From contig JAJVII010000011.1 in NCBI GenBank assembly GCA_022072085.1, forward strand, positions 62,001-126,000: DNA of 64,000 nt, written 5' to 3'. A program made the position numbers and the translations under genes. Positions 42,513-50,974 of this stretch are shown here, piece by piece. This stretch comes from Phycisphaerae bacterium. Its GTDB lineage: Bacteria > Planctomycetota > Phycisphaerae > JAJVII01. A model generated the notes under the pieces. That model was not told the origin of the DNA. It saw only the letters and a program-made list of their open reading frames with translations, and ran no database searches. Every line of letters begins with the position of its first letter. Positions within the stretch are counted from its first letter, which is position 1.

Positions 42513-42597
42513 CAGCAATCCCAATTCAGCCCCCCGTGAAAACACGGGGAGCGCGCCGCCGTGGTTGCGGCCCGTGCGTATCCACCCGGGGCTGACT

Positions 42598-43779
42598 TTA
42601 CGCGCGCGACGCGGGCGTGTAATCCGCCGCCGACTGGAAGGTTCGTGTGGCCGCCGATTCGCGGGCCAGCAGGCAGGTCAGCGCGCTGCGCAGCCCGGCT
42701 GCCAGCGGCGACTTGCTCTCCTCCTGGCCCCGGACCATCCGCAGGAAGTTGATCGCGAGTTGGGCGTCGCCGCCGCCGTGGCCGCCCTCGCCACGCACGT
42801 CCAGCACCTCGTGAACGGGCTGGTGGTGCATCCAGAGGTTCGCGGTCGTCGTCGCCAGGTCGTATTCGATCGTGCCGAGGTGGCCGATGCAGCGCCACTT
42901 GCGGCAGGCCGACCCGCGGCGGCTGTAGAAGTTCTGCGTGTAGACCCCCTGCGTGCCGCCCGCGTATTCGATGATCGCGTTGCCGCTGTCCTCGTTGCCG
43001 GTGTCCACGGCGAACGCGCAGCGGTAGTCCTCCTTCGCGGTCTGAAGCGGCGCGCCGGTCGCGGCGGCGGGGTTGTGCTTGCTCTCCAGGCAGGAGAATT
43101 TCTCGTCGCAGTCGACGCACTTGAGCCCGGCTGGATGGTCGCCGCGGAAGACCCGCTTGCTGGTCATGGCCGCGACCTGCACCGGGTCGGCTTCGCCCAG
43201 CAGGTAGCTGATGACGTCCAGGTCGTGGGTCGCCTTCTGGAGAAACATGCCGCCGGTCTCGGCCTGGTCGCGATACCACGTCTGATAGTAGACCTCGCCG
43301 TAGGGCACGTTGTTGGTGGCCTGCACGTGGGTGATCTCGCCCAGCCGCCCGCTGCGGACGATCTCCCACATCCGCCGCACGCCGGGAACCAGCCGCAGGG
43401 GGAAACTGACCATCGTGGGCGACTTGGATTTCGCCGCTGCCGCCGCGAGCAGGCGATAGTCGTCGAACGTGGTGGCGACGGGCTTTTCCAGGTAGAGCGG
43501 CAGGTTGCGGGCCAGGACGGCCGCCCCCAGCCGGGCGTGCAGCGAGCATCGCGTCGCGACGATGACGGCGTCCAGTTCCTCGGCGTCGAGCATGGCCTGG
43601 GCGTCGGCGTAGAGGCGGACCGAGGCGGGATCCTTCTCGCGCTTCGCCAGCGTGCGCTTCACGGCCTCGGCGTTCGGGTCGGCGATGGCGACGAGCCGGG
43701 CCCCGCAGGGCTGCTGCTCCATGACGCTGACGACGCCCGACCCGCGTCCGCCGTATCCGATGGCGCCCAGTTTGATCAT
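42598..43779 (-). CDS. Gfo/Idh/MocA family oxidoreductase
   Basis: The 393-residue protein has a Rossmann domain (MIKLGAIGYGGRGSG at the start, VIVATRCSLHARLGAAVLAR, LPLYLEKPVATTFDD with the EKP motif). A C-terminal beta-sheet domain contains WYRDQAETGGMFLQKATHDL, where the HDL triad Asp/His lies, and KWRCIGHLGTIEYDL. It probably oxidises or reduces a sugar or inositol using NAD(P). An internal four-Cys-like set (CVDCDEKFSCLESKHNP) is unusual and could bind a metal. The frame is open upstream to 44118; the ATG at 43779 has AGGAG at 7 bp. It is divergent from the acyltransferase. Confidence 0.92.
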   Translation of the reverse strand: MIKLGAIGYGGRGSGVVSVMEQQPCGARLVAIADPNAEAVKRTLAKREKDPASVRLYADAQAMLDAEELDAVIVATRCSLHARLGAAVLARNLPLYLEKPVATTFDDYRLLAAAAAKSKSPTMVSFPLRLVPGVRRMWEIVRSGRLGEITHVQATNNVPYGEVYYQTWYRDQAETGGMFLQKATHDLDVISYLLGEADPVQVAAMTSKRVFRGDHPAGLKCVDCDEKFSCLESKHNPAAATGAPLQTAKEDYRCAFAVDTGNEDSGNAIIEYAGGTQGVYTQNFYSRRGSACRKWRCIGHLGTIEYDLATTTANLWMHHQPVHEVLDVRGEGGHGGGDAQLAINFLRMVRGQEESKSPLAAGLRSALTCLLARESAATRTFQSAADYTPASRA

Positions 43780-43844
43780 CATGCGGCTCCTTGGTTGTGA
43801 GCGCGGCATGATACCGCGCCGGGCGTCCCCCGTCCAAGCCGCGG

Positions 43845-43873
43845 TTGACGCGGGGCGCGCGTCTCCGTATAGT
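43845..43873 (+). promoter_or_regulatory. σ70-type promoter of the acyltransferase-cpaB pair
   Basis: TTGACG (43845-43850), 17 bp and TATAGT (43868-43873) match the ahcY promoter nearly exactly. A leader of about 50 nt would precede the GTG at 43931. Confidence 0.8.
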
Positions 43874-43930
43874 CGCGGCCGGTTCAGTGGCCCGCCGTCC
43901 GGGCGGGCCGGCGCCTGTGAAAGTGCATCG

Positions 43931-44890
43931 GTGGGAATCGAACGAGAGAGCGGCTGGTTCCGGCGTTTCCGCAAGGCTGTCGCCTTTGCGGGCATGCAGT
44001 TCGGCATGAGGATCGCCAAGAGCGGCAGCGGACCCGGGGCCGTCGAGTCCCTGCGGGGCGCCTTGCGCATCGCCATCCGGCTGGCCTGGCCGCTGCGGCG
44101 CCGGCTTGCCGACAACATGCGTCACGCCGGGCTGCTTCAGCCGGGTCTGGTCGACGCCCACTTCGAGCGGGCGATCGACCACCTCATCATGCTGGCGCAC
44201 ATCTTCCGCGTCGGGCCGATCGACAGCCGCGAGCGGTTCGTCGTCGAGGACTCGATCAGCCTGCTCCGACAGGCCTACGACGGCGGCCGCGGGGTCATCA
44301 CCATCACGCCCCACCTGATCGGGTTCCCGGTCTACGGGCCGGTCATCACGCCGCACGTGCCCTGCACGCTGTACGTGCGGCTGAACAAGGACCCGCGCAA
44401 GATGGCGATCAACCACGCCATCGCCCGCGACGCCGGCTGCGAACTGGCCGTCACCCGCCGACACGCCAGTGAAATGGAGAAGCTCCAGGTCGCGATCAAC
44501 GTCCTGCGCCAGGGGCAGCAACTGTTCATCACCCCCGACACGCCGCGCAAGCCGCACCAGGGCATCCCGGTGAACATCCTCGGCCACACCGCCTACTTCC
44601 CGACCGGGCCGTTCGTGATGGCTCTGCGGACCGGGGCGCCGGTCGTGCCGGTGTGGTGGCGGTGGGACCCCGCCGACGGCAAGTATCACATGTGGTTCGA
44701 TCAGCCGATCGAACTGGCCCGCGGCCGCGGCGCGCCCGGCCTGCGCGAGCAGACCGAGTCGGCCACCCGCAAGTGGGCCGCCGACATCGACGCCTACCTC
44801 CGGGCCCATCCGACGATGTGGTGGAACTGGCTGGACAAGCGCTGGACGCGTATACTGCACAGCAGCCCGGTCGCGGGCGATGCGACATGA
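43931..44890 (+). CDS. LpxL/HtrB-like acyltransferase
   Basis: The 319-residue protein resembles the late-acyltransferase family of lipid A synthesis. The core is GRGVITITPHLIGFPVYGPV (the HxxxxD/E-like region, here with H and no clear acidic partner five residues on), LYVRLNKDPRKMAINHAIAR, LFITPDTPRKPHQGIPVNIL (second conserved block) and TGAPVVPVWWRWDPADGKYH. The HxxxxE/D signature is changed (TPHLIGFPV), so activity is uncertain. A basic N-terminus replaces the usual membrane helix. The GTG start gives this length; the frame runs open to 43652. It ends in a 4-bp overlap with the CpaB-like gene. Confidence 0.75.
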   Translation: MGIERESGWFRRFRKAVAFAGMQFGMRIAKSGSGPGAVESLRGALRIAIRLAWPLRRRLADNMRHAGLLQPGLVDAHFERAIDHLIMLAHIFRVGPIDSRERFVVEDSISLLRQAYDGGRGVITITPHLIGFPVYGPVITPHVPCTLYVRLNKDPRKMAINHAIARDAGCELAVTRRHASEMEKLQVAINVLRQGQQLFITPDTPRKPHQGIPVNILGHTAYFPTGPFVMALRTGAPVVPVWWRWDPADGKYHMWFDQPIELARGRGAPGLREQTESATRKWAADIDAYLRAHPTMWWNWLDKRWTRILHSSPVAGDAT

Positions 44891-45963
44891 ACGCCAAGAC
44901 CACCGCCATCCTGATGCGCGTGCTCATCGTCGTCCTGCTGGGACTGATGGCCGTGCTGATGTTCAAACCCGACCTGCTGGACTTCGAGCGTCTGGTGTCC
45001 CACATCCGCCAACCCGCGCAGCCGGCCGAGACGGTCGTCGTCGTGCTGGCCGCCGCACGCGACCTGGACGCCGGCACGCTGCTGGATGAAAGCATGGTTC
45101 AGGTAGTGCGCGTGCCGCAGTCGCAGATGCCGCGGACCGGCCGCGAGGGCCTGGTCGGCGCCGCGGAGATCGCCTCGGTCAGCTACCGCTACCTCCAGCA
45201 GCCGGTGAAGAAGGGCGACCTGCTCTACTGGCGCTACCTGACGCGTCCGCCCGAGCCGCCGGCGACCACACAGCCCGAGGCGGCGACCCAGCCGAACGAG
45301 GCCTCCCGGTCTGACGAACACGCCACCGTCACTGTCCTGGTCGCCCGCGGGAACCTGGGCGCGGGGGCGGTCCTGACCGCCGAGAACACTTCGAAGGTCC
45401 TGACCCTTGTCGCGCTGATGCCTGACGAATACGCGTCGGAACTCTTCGTGGGCGACGCCTGCGACGCGGCCCTCGGCAGGGCGCTGCGGGCGCCCGTGGA
45501 CGCCGGGCAGCTCATCCGCCGCCGGCGCCTGCTGTCCGACGGGGAGCCCGGGACCAAGCCGCCCCCGCCGCCTCCGAGCTATCGGCTGGTCGCGCTGAAG
45601 GTGAATCGCGCCGCCTGCCCGGCCGACGTCCGGGTCGGCATGATGGTGGACGTGGTGACCCGTCAGCCGGCAGCCGACGGCGGCGATCGGATGCTCGTCG
45701 TCGTCAGCGACGCGCCGGTGGCGGCCGTCAACGGCGATGCGGTGCCGGGCGTTCGCGAGGGCGAGAGCACGTCGGTCTCGATCAAGATGGGGGAGAAGGA
45801 CGCCTTCCTGCTGGAGGCGTTCAAGGCGACCGGTTACGAGACGATCCTTCGGACCGGTCCACAGCCGGCGACCCGCCCCGACGGCGAATCCTTCGGCCGA
45901 TTCAACCCGGCTGCGGTTCAACTCCTGCAATCCGATGGCGTGTCTCCACGCGTTGTCCCCTGA
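44887..45963 (+). CDS. CpaB/RcpC-like SAF-domain protein
   Basis: The 358-residue protein has one N-terminal membrane helix (TAILMRVLIVVLLGLMAVLM). The first SAF-like domain is VVVVLAAARDLDAGTLLDES onward (about 50-110). An ATTQPEAATQPNEA linker follows, and the second SAF-like domain is VTVLVARGNLGAGAVLTAEN onward. RLVALKVNRAACPADVRVGM and VDVVTRQPAADGG form the RcpC/CpaB-like third domain. In other bacteria CpaB is part of the Flp pilus assembly, but no other pilus gene is present here. The stop at 45961-45963 is followed by a 114-bp spacer without features. Confidence 0.82.
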   Translation: MNAKTTAILMRVLIVVLLGLMAVLMFKPDLLDFERLVSHIRQPAQPAETVVVVLAAARDLDAGTLLDESMVQVVRVPQSQMPRTGREGLVGAAEIASVSYRYLQQPVKKGDLLYWRYLTRPPEPPATTQPEAATQPNEASRSDEHATVTVLVARGNLGAGAVLTAENTSKVLTLVALMPDEYASELFVGDACDAALGRALRAPVDAGQLIRRRRLLSDGEPGTKPPPPPPSYRLVALKVNRAACPADVRVGMMVDVVTRQPAADGGDRMLVVVSDAPVAAVNGDAVPGVREGESTSVSIKMGEKDAFLLEAFKATGYETILRTGPQPATRPDGESFGRFNPAAVQLLQSDGVSPRVVP

Positions 45964-46077
45964 GCCGGTGTCTGCCGCCCGCCTCCGATGCTGTGGAGCA
46001 GATCAGGAAACTCCCTTGCGAGACGGCACGTTCCACGCTCCCTGACGGTCGCGCGGCGCGGGGCTGTTCTAAGGGGG

Positions 46078-48189
46078 TTACTCTTCGCCGACGTGGAAGA
46101 GGTCGCGCTGGAAGAGGTCCACCGCGGACTGGAACAGGGCCATGCCGGTGCGGCGGCTCTGCTCGATGCGGCCGGCGTCGGCGGCGTCGGCGGGATCCCA
46201 GCGGATCTGCTCGCGGCCGCGCAGGTGGAACGCGTCGATGGCCGGGCCCGGGTCGCCCGGCGTGGTGCAGAGCAGCCGGTCCTTCTGCACGAAGCCGATG
46301 ACGCCGTTCTGCTGCACGATCGCGAACCCCTCGCCCTGCGGCGTCCGCAGGATGTCGCGCCCGAAGAAGCAGTGCTCGAACGGCCGGCCCAGCCGCGAGA
46401 GGACCGTCACCGCCAGGTCCGCCTGGCTGCACACGGTGGCGATCCGCCTGGGCGGGCCGATCAGCCGCTCGGGCCCGACGATCGAGCCGTAGATATGGAA
46501 GTTGGCGGCGTCCACCGGCCCGCGGCGCTGGGCCCGGCAGTGGTCGGCGGTCAGCACGAAGATCGTGTTGTTGAAGTAGTCCTCTTTCTCGGCGCGGCGG
46601 AAGAAGTCGCCCACGGCCCAGTCGGCGTAGCGGACGGCCCGCTCCTCGTCGCTCATCTCCGCGGGCAGGTCGGGATGGCTGCGCCGCACGGTCCAGTCGA
46701 AGACCTCCGGCGGCACCTCGAACGGCGGATGGTTGGTCAGCGTGAGGATGACCGCGAAGAAGGGCCTGTCGGACTTGCCGGCCTCGCGGAGCATCCGGTT
46801 GGCCCGGATGAACAGCGACTGGTCGTCCACGCACCACAGCAGCGAGAAGCGGGCCACCCCCGGCTCGGCGAGCTGGAAATCCTTCAGGCTGTGGATCTCC
46901 TCGGCGAAGCTCTCCTTGTCCACGATCGTCTCAAAGCCGTGCGTCTGAAGGTAGCCCTTGATGTTGTTGAACCAGAGGTTGCCGCCGTGAATGAACTCGG
47001 TGGCGTATCCGCGGTCGCGCAGCAGCCCGGCGAGCGTCAGGAACGCCCCGCGGCTGTGGCGGTTCTCGGCGATCGGCCGACCCGGCATGTCCGGCAGGCC
47101 GCTGATGCTGCCGACCAGCCCGCGGCTGGTCCGCGTGCCGACGCTGTAGAAACGATCGAGCATGATGCCGCGCCGCCCGACGGCCTCCAGCTCCGGCGTC
47201 CAGTCGTGGCCGCCGCCCAGGGAGGCGACGAAGTCGCTGGACATCGACTCCATCACGATCAGCACCACGTTGGGCGGTCGCTGCCCGGCTGCCAGCGGCG
47301 TGCCCGGCTGGCTGACGCGGAGCATCGGGTTGGGCGCACCCGGCGGGGCCCATTGGTCGCCCGGCTGGTCGTAGAGCTGGCGGGCGACAGCGTAGGCTTC
47401 GCCCTGGTCGGGCAGGAAGCGGTATCGCTCCGGCGTGATGGTCTGCTCGGTGATCTCGGCCATCACCTGCGAGCCGAGGTTGAACACCGGGTTGAGGGAC
47501 GCGCGGTTGATGACCCACTGCTTGGAGAACTGCGAGGGGCTGGTGTCGCTGTCGGTCGGGTTGGGCGGGCCCTGGACGCCTAGCACCGCCAGCAGGCTCA
47601 GGCAGCCGGCGACCATCGGGCGGCCGACCATCCGCCCGCGCGGCGCGACGCTCGGCCAACCCACACGGCCGAACAGGCCGTAGCAGATGATCCCCACCAG
47701 CACCAGCAGGGCGGCCGACCAGCCGATGGGCCAGCCCTTCCAGATCATGTCCATGACCTCAGGCCGCCAGACGGGGTAGCAGAAGGCCTGGTAGTTCAGC
47801 CGATCCCAGTAGTGATCGAAGAAGTACAGGTCGCTGATGCAGCCGAAGAGCATCAGCGTGAAGGCGACCGCGGCCGCCGCGCTCACGCCCAGCCGGAACC
47901 GCGCGTGCGTGAACCACCGCCGCGGGAAGAGCGTCCAGGCGACGACCGTCGGGATCAGCGCGTAGCAGAGCACCGCGTTGTCGTAGAACCAGCCGACGCG
48001 GAAGCAGCGCAGCACGTCGCGCGGCACGACCTCGCCGATGGAGTGCGAGTAGTAGTTGCACAGGAGAAAGACGACCCGGTCCAGCGAGAAGATGACGATG
48101 CCCGCGGCGTAGAAGACCAGCACCGGGCGCAGCCAGCGCAAGATGCTGATCGTCGAATTCACCGATCTGAGGCCGCGGCGCACTTTCAT
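46078..48189 (-). CDS. LtaS-like sulfatase-fold membrane enzyme
   Basis: The 703-residue protein has about five N-terminal membrane helices (such as VLFYAAGIVIFSLDRVVFLL and NAVLCYALIPTVVAWTLF, to about residue 190). A phosphoglycerol transferase/sulfatase-type domain follows. The metal-binding Glu lies in NVVLIVMESMSSDFVASLGG, the catalytic Thr in YSVGTRTSRGLVGSIS, and the DH pair in FVLTADHCRAQRRG. It could transfer phosphoglycerol or phosphoethanolamine to a surface polymer. The ATG at 48189 is preferred over a GTG at 48240. It is the only gene in its stretch and ends 114 bp from the CpaB-like gene. Confidence 0.88.
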   Translation of the reverse strand: MKVRRGLRSVNSTISILRWLRPVLVFYAAGIVIFSLDRVVFLLCNYYSHSIGEVVPRDVLRCFRVGWFYDNAVLCYALIPTVVAWTLFPRRWFTHARFRLGVSAAAAVAFTLMLFGCISDLYFFDHYWDRLNYQAFCYPVWRPEVMDMIWKGWPIGWSAALLVLVGIICYGLFGRVGWPSVAPRGRMVGRPMVAGCLSLLAVLGVQGPPNPTDSDTSPSQFSKQWVINRASLNPVFNLGSQVMAEITEQTITPERYRFLPDQGEAYAVARQLYDQPGDQWAPPGAPNPMLRVSQPGTPLAAGQRPPNVVLIVMESMSSDFVASLGGGHDWTPELEAVGRRGIMLDRFYSVGTRTSRGLVGSISGLPDMPGRPIAENRHSRGAFLTLAGLLRDRGYATEFIHGGNLWFNNIKGYLQTHGFETIVDKESFAEEIHSLKDFQLAEPGVARFSLLWCVDDQSLFIRANRMLREAGKSDRPFFAVILTLTNHPPFEVPPEVFDWTVRRSHPDLPAEMSDEERAVRYADWAVGDFFRRAEKEDYFNNTIFVLTADHCRAQRRGPVDAANFHIYGSIVGPERLIGPPRRIATVCSQADLAVTVLSRLGRPFEHCFFGRDILRTPQGEGFAIVQQNGVIGFVQKDRLLCTTPGDPGPAIDAFHLRGREQIRWDPADAADAGRIEQSRRTGMALFQSAVDLFQRDLFHVGEE

Positions 48190-48418
48190 CCCGAACGGTT
48201 CCCGATCTGCGAGCCCCTGAACTGTCAAATGCCCCCGCACGCCGAGTTGCCTGTCATTAAGGCTTCCCGAGACTAATATATCGGTAACCTGGTCCTAATT
48301 CCAGCACAATGGAACGTTTGCGGGGAGGCTTGCCTGTCGCCTCGCCCCGCCTAAGATTGGCATTACGGGCCGACCGCCGCACGCGGGCGGCCTATCGCAA
48401 GCGAAGCAGGAGACCCGA

Positions 48419-49510
48419 ATGCCCGCACGCCCGCGCGCCTCGCGCAACGCCGCCAGCGCCGACCCCGTCGCCCGACTCCGCGCCGCCCAGCGCATGCCGC
48501 GTCGGCCGGCCATCCTGACCTCGACGGTCGGCAGCTACCCGCTGCCGGACTGGCTGGTGGCCGCCCCGAGTTCCCAGGCCGTCATCGACGCGACGCGCGT
48601 CGTCTTCGACACCCAGCGGCAGGCGGGCATCGACCTGCCCACCGACGGGGAACTCTATCGCTTCAGCCCCAGCCATCCCGAGACCAACGGGATGATCGAA
48701 TACTTCGTCGCCCCGATGGCCGGCACGCGCACCGCGCTTGGCCGCAGCGAGGTCGAGGCCTTCCGCGCCCGGTCGTCGATGGGCTTCCGCGTTCGGCCGG
48801 CCGCCGTGGTCGACGGGCCGCTGGGCGAGGGGTCGCTGGACCTGGCCGGCGATTGCGCCCGGGCAGCCGCCGTCGCCGGCGGGCCCTTCAAGTTCACGCT
48901 CACCTCGCCGTACATGCTCGCCCGCACGCTGCTGGACCGGCACTACGGGGATTTCGCGTCGCTGCTGCTGGCCGTCGCCGACGTGCTGGCCGACCAGGTC
49001 CGCGGGCTGCCGGCCGCCTGCATCCAGGTCGATGAAGCCAACATCCCCGGCAACCCGTCCGACGCCCCGCTGGCCGGTGAGGCGATCAACCGCGTCCTGG
49101 ACGCCGTCGATCGCGGCACGGAGCGGGCGGTCCACTTCTGCTTCGGCAACTACGGCGGGCAGGTGATCCAGAAGGGCACGTGGGCCGCACTGGTCGATTT
49201 CCTCAACGGCCTGCACTGCGACCATCTCGTGCTGGAACTGGCCCATCGCCCGGCTGCCGACCTGGCCGCCCTCAAGCGGATCGACCGGCGCATCGCGCTG
49301 GGCATCGGCGTGGTGGACATCAAGGTGAACCACGTCGAGACGCCCGAGGAGATCGCCCGCCGCATCGACGCCGCCGCCCGGGTCGTCGGCGCCGAGCGCA
49401 TCCGTTTCGTTCATCCCGACTGCGGCTTCTGGATGCTCAAGCGTTCGGTCGCCGACCGCAAGATCGCCGCGCTGGCGCCCGGCCGCGACCTGTTCCTCGG
49501 TTCCCGCTGA
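48419..49510 (+). CDS. MetE C-terminal-like (cobalamin-independent methionine synthase fold) protein
   Basis: The 363-residue protein has the barrel of the MetE C-terminal domain: STVGSYPLPDWL, GIDLPTDGELYRFSP, GPFKFTLTSPYMLARTL, CIQVDEANIPG, and the zinc ligands His and Cys in VHFCFGNYGG, Glu in LVLELAHRP, and Cys in FVHPDCGFWML. No N-terminal domain of full MetE is present, so it is a short, stand-alone methyltransferase probably using a different methyl donor. An ATG at 48419 has AGGAGA at 5 bp. The 110-bp repeat at 49516-49625 begins 6 bp after its stop. Confidence 0.85.
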   Translation: MPARPRASRNAASADPVARLRAAQRMPRRPAILTSTVGSYPLPDWLVAAPSSQAVIDATRVVFDTQRQAGIDLPTDGELYRFSPSHPETNGMIEYFVAPMAGTRTALGRSEVEAFRARSSMGFRVRPAAVVDGPLGEGSLDLAGDCARAAAVAGGPFKFTLTSPYMLARTLLDRHYGDFASLLLAVADVLADQVRGLPAACIQVDEANIPGNPSDAPLAGEAINRVLDAVDRGTERAVHFCFGNYGGQVIQKGTWAALVDFLNGLHCDHLVLELAHRPAADLAALKRIDRRIALGIGVVDIKVNHVETPEEIARRIDAAARVVGAERIRFVHPDCGFWMLKRSVADRKIAALAPGRDLFLGSR

Positions 49511-49515
49511 GTGCT

Positions 49516-49625
49516 AACCACAGAGACACAGAGGCACAGAGAGATCGGGGAAGGAAGGGATATCGTTCCGATTCTTCATGCCTTTGGTTTCGTCTTCTCG
49601 GTGTCTCCGTGCCTCTGTGGTGAAT
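49516..49625. repeat. 110-bp CACAGAG-class hairpin element, copy A
   Basis: It begins AACCACAGAGACACAGAGGC and ends CGTGCCTCTGTGGTGAAT. The two ends are inverted copies of each other over about 28 bp with a few mismatches. It aligns without gaps to copy B at 62331-62440 at 91 of 110 positions (my count), with nearly all differences being transitions. It lies 6 bp after the MetE-like gene. Confidence 0.92.
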
Positions 49626-49725
49626 ATTTCTGAATCGCGACCCGCAGGGGAGGGCGGCCTGGCGATTGGTCAGACGACTTTCGCCGGCGGCGCGGTAGAA
49701 TACGCGACTCCCAGAGGGACGTACC

Positions 49726-50895
49726 ATGCTTCATCAAACGCTGCTGGCGGCCTGTCTCGCACTGCTGTCCGCCTCGTCTTGCGCGCTGGCCGACGGCCCA
49801 CCGGTCACCCAGCCCGATGCCGCGTCCGCCTCGTCGGCCGACCGGCAGAAGGCCTACCTGAAGTTCCGCGCCGAGGTGGCCGACCAGTTCCGCAATCGCG
49901 ACTACGCCGCCGCCGCCGAGACCTGCCGCCGCATGATCGCCCTGGAGCTCAAGCAGAACGAACCGTGGTACAACCTCGCCTGCGCCCAGGCCCGACTGGG
50001 CAAGCCCGTCGCGGCGCTGGACGCACTGGCCCAGGCCGTCCGCCTCGGCTACGCCGACCCGGGCCACATGGACGAGGATCCCGACCTCGAATCGCTCCGC
50101 AGGCTCGACCGCTTCGCCGACCTGCGCAAACAGGCCGCCGAGACCGAGGCCGCCTACCTCAAGTCGCTCTACGTCGAGGGCGAGAAGATTCCCGGCGTCA
50201 GGACGCTCGAGGGCGAGCCGGCCGCCGGGCTGCGCTGGCGGCTGCGCATGAGCCCCAAGGCCACCCGGGAGAAGCCCGCCCGGCTGATCGTCTGGCTGCA
50301 CCCCAGCGGCGGCTCGATGAATCAGGTCGTCGAGCGGATGTCGCCCGAATTCATCGCCCGCGGTTACGCCCTGCTGCTGCCGACGGCCAAGGACTGGCGT
50401 TACTGGAGCAGCCAGGACGCCGCCAAACTGATGGACGTCACGCTGCCGGCGGTCGCGAAGATCGAGGGCATCGACGCGCGTCGGCCGGTGCTGTTCGGTT
50501 TTTCCGCGGGCGGGCAGATGGCGCTGCAACTGTGGCATGAGGCCCCGTCGGCCTGGGGCGGCCTGGTGCTCGACGCCGCCTATCCGGTCGTCCAGACGCC
50601 GCGCGGCATGGCGATGATGGACCTGCCCGAAGGCAAGCCGCTCGACGGCACGCCGATGTTCGTGCTGGTCGGCGATCAGGACGGCGGGGCGAAGGTCTGG
50701 AAGAAGGCCGAGGAGCCCTTCGGCCGGGCCGGCGTGCCGCTGGTCGTCGAATACATCCCCGGCAAGGGCCACGCCTGGCTGTTCGGCCCGCCGCAGCAGA
50801 AGCGCCTCTACGACTGGCTGGCCGACCTGGCCGCCGGCAAACTCGCCCCGCCCACGACCCAGCCCGACGGGCCGGTTGAGGAAGAGATCTACTAG
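49726..50895 (+). CDS. Secreted TPR and alpha/beta hydrolase
   Basis: The 389-residue protein has a signal peptide (MLHQTLLAACLALLSASSCA). A TPR-like pair is found at about 40-125 (DYAAAAETCRRMIALELKQN, EPWYNLACAQARLGKPVAAL). An alpha/beta-hydrolase domain follows: RLIVWLHPSGGSMNQVVERM, the nucleophile elbow PVLFGFSAGGQMALQLW, an Asp in VLVGDQDGGAKVWKK, and His in GKGHAWLFG. It looks like a secreted or periplasmic esterase or peptidase. The C-terminus holds a TTQP motif. The hydrolase is similar to carboxylesterases of the polyhydroxybutyrate-depolymerase or feruloyl-esterase type. Substrate unknown. Confidence 0.85.
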   Translation: MLHQTLLAACLALLSASSCALADGPPVTQPDAASASSADRQKAYLKFRAEVADQFRNRDYAAAAETCRRMIALELKQNEPWYNLACAQARLGKPVAALDALAQAVRLGYADPGHMDEDPDLESLRRLDRFADLRKQAAETEAAYLKSLYVEGEKIPGVRTLEGEPAAGLRWRLRMSPKATREKPARLIVWLHPSGGSMNQVVERMSPEFIARGYALLLPTAKDWRYWSSQDAAKLMDVTLPAVAKIEGIDARRPVLFGFSAGGQMALQLWHEAPSAWGGLVLDAAYPVVQTPRGMAMMDLPEGKPLDGTPMFVLVGDQDGGAKVWKKAEEPFGRAGVPLVVEYIPGKGHAWLFGPPQQKRLYDWLADLAAGKLAPPTTQPDGPVEEEIY

Positions 50896-50974
50896 CCTGC
50901 CGAGACCGGGGGGAGTCGGCGCGGCGCGAGCGATCCGCGACCTCGCTGCCAGGCGGCATCGTGCGGGAATCGGC

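Noticed and set aside
41223-42545. N-terminal extension of the URO-D-like gene to 779 residues
   Set aside because: The extra 441 residues are an antisense shadow of the PDZ-protein gene, and the family start lies near 41222.
43780-44118. N-terminal extension of the Gfo/Idh/MocA gene
   Set aside because: It covers the divergent promoter and part of the acyltransferase gene, and its sequence has no family match.
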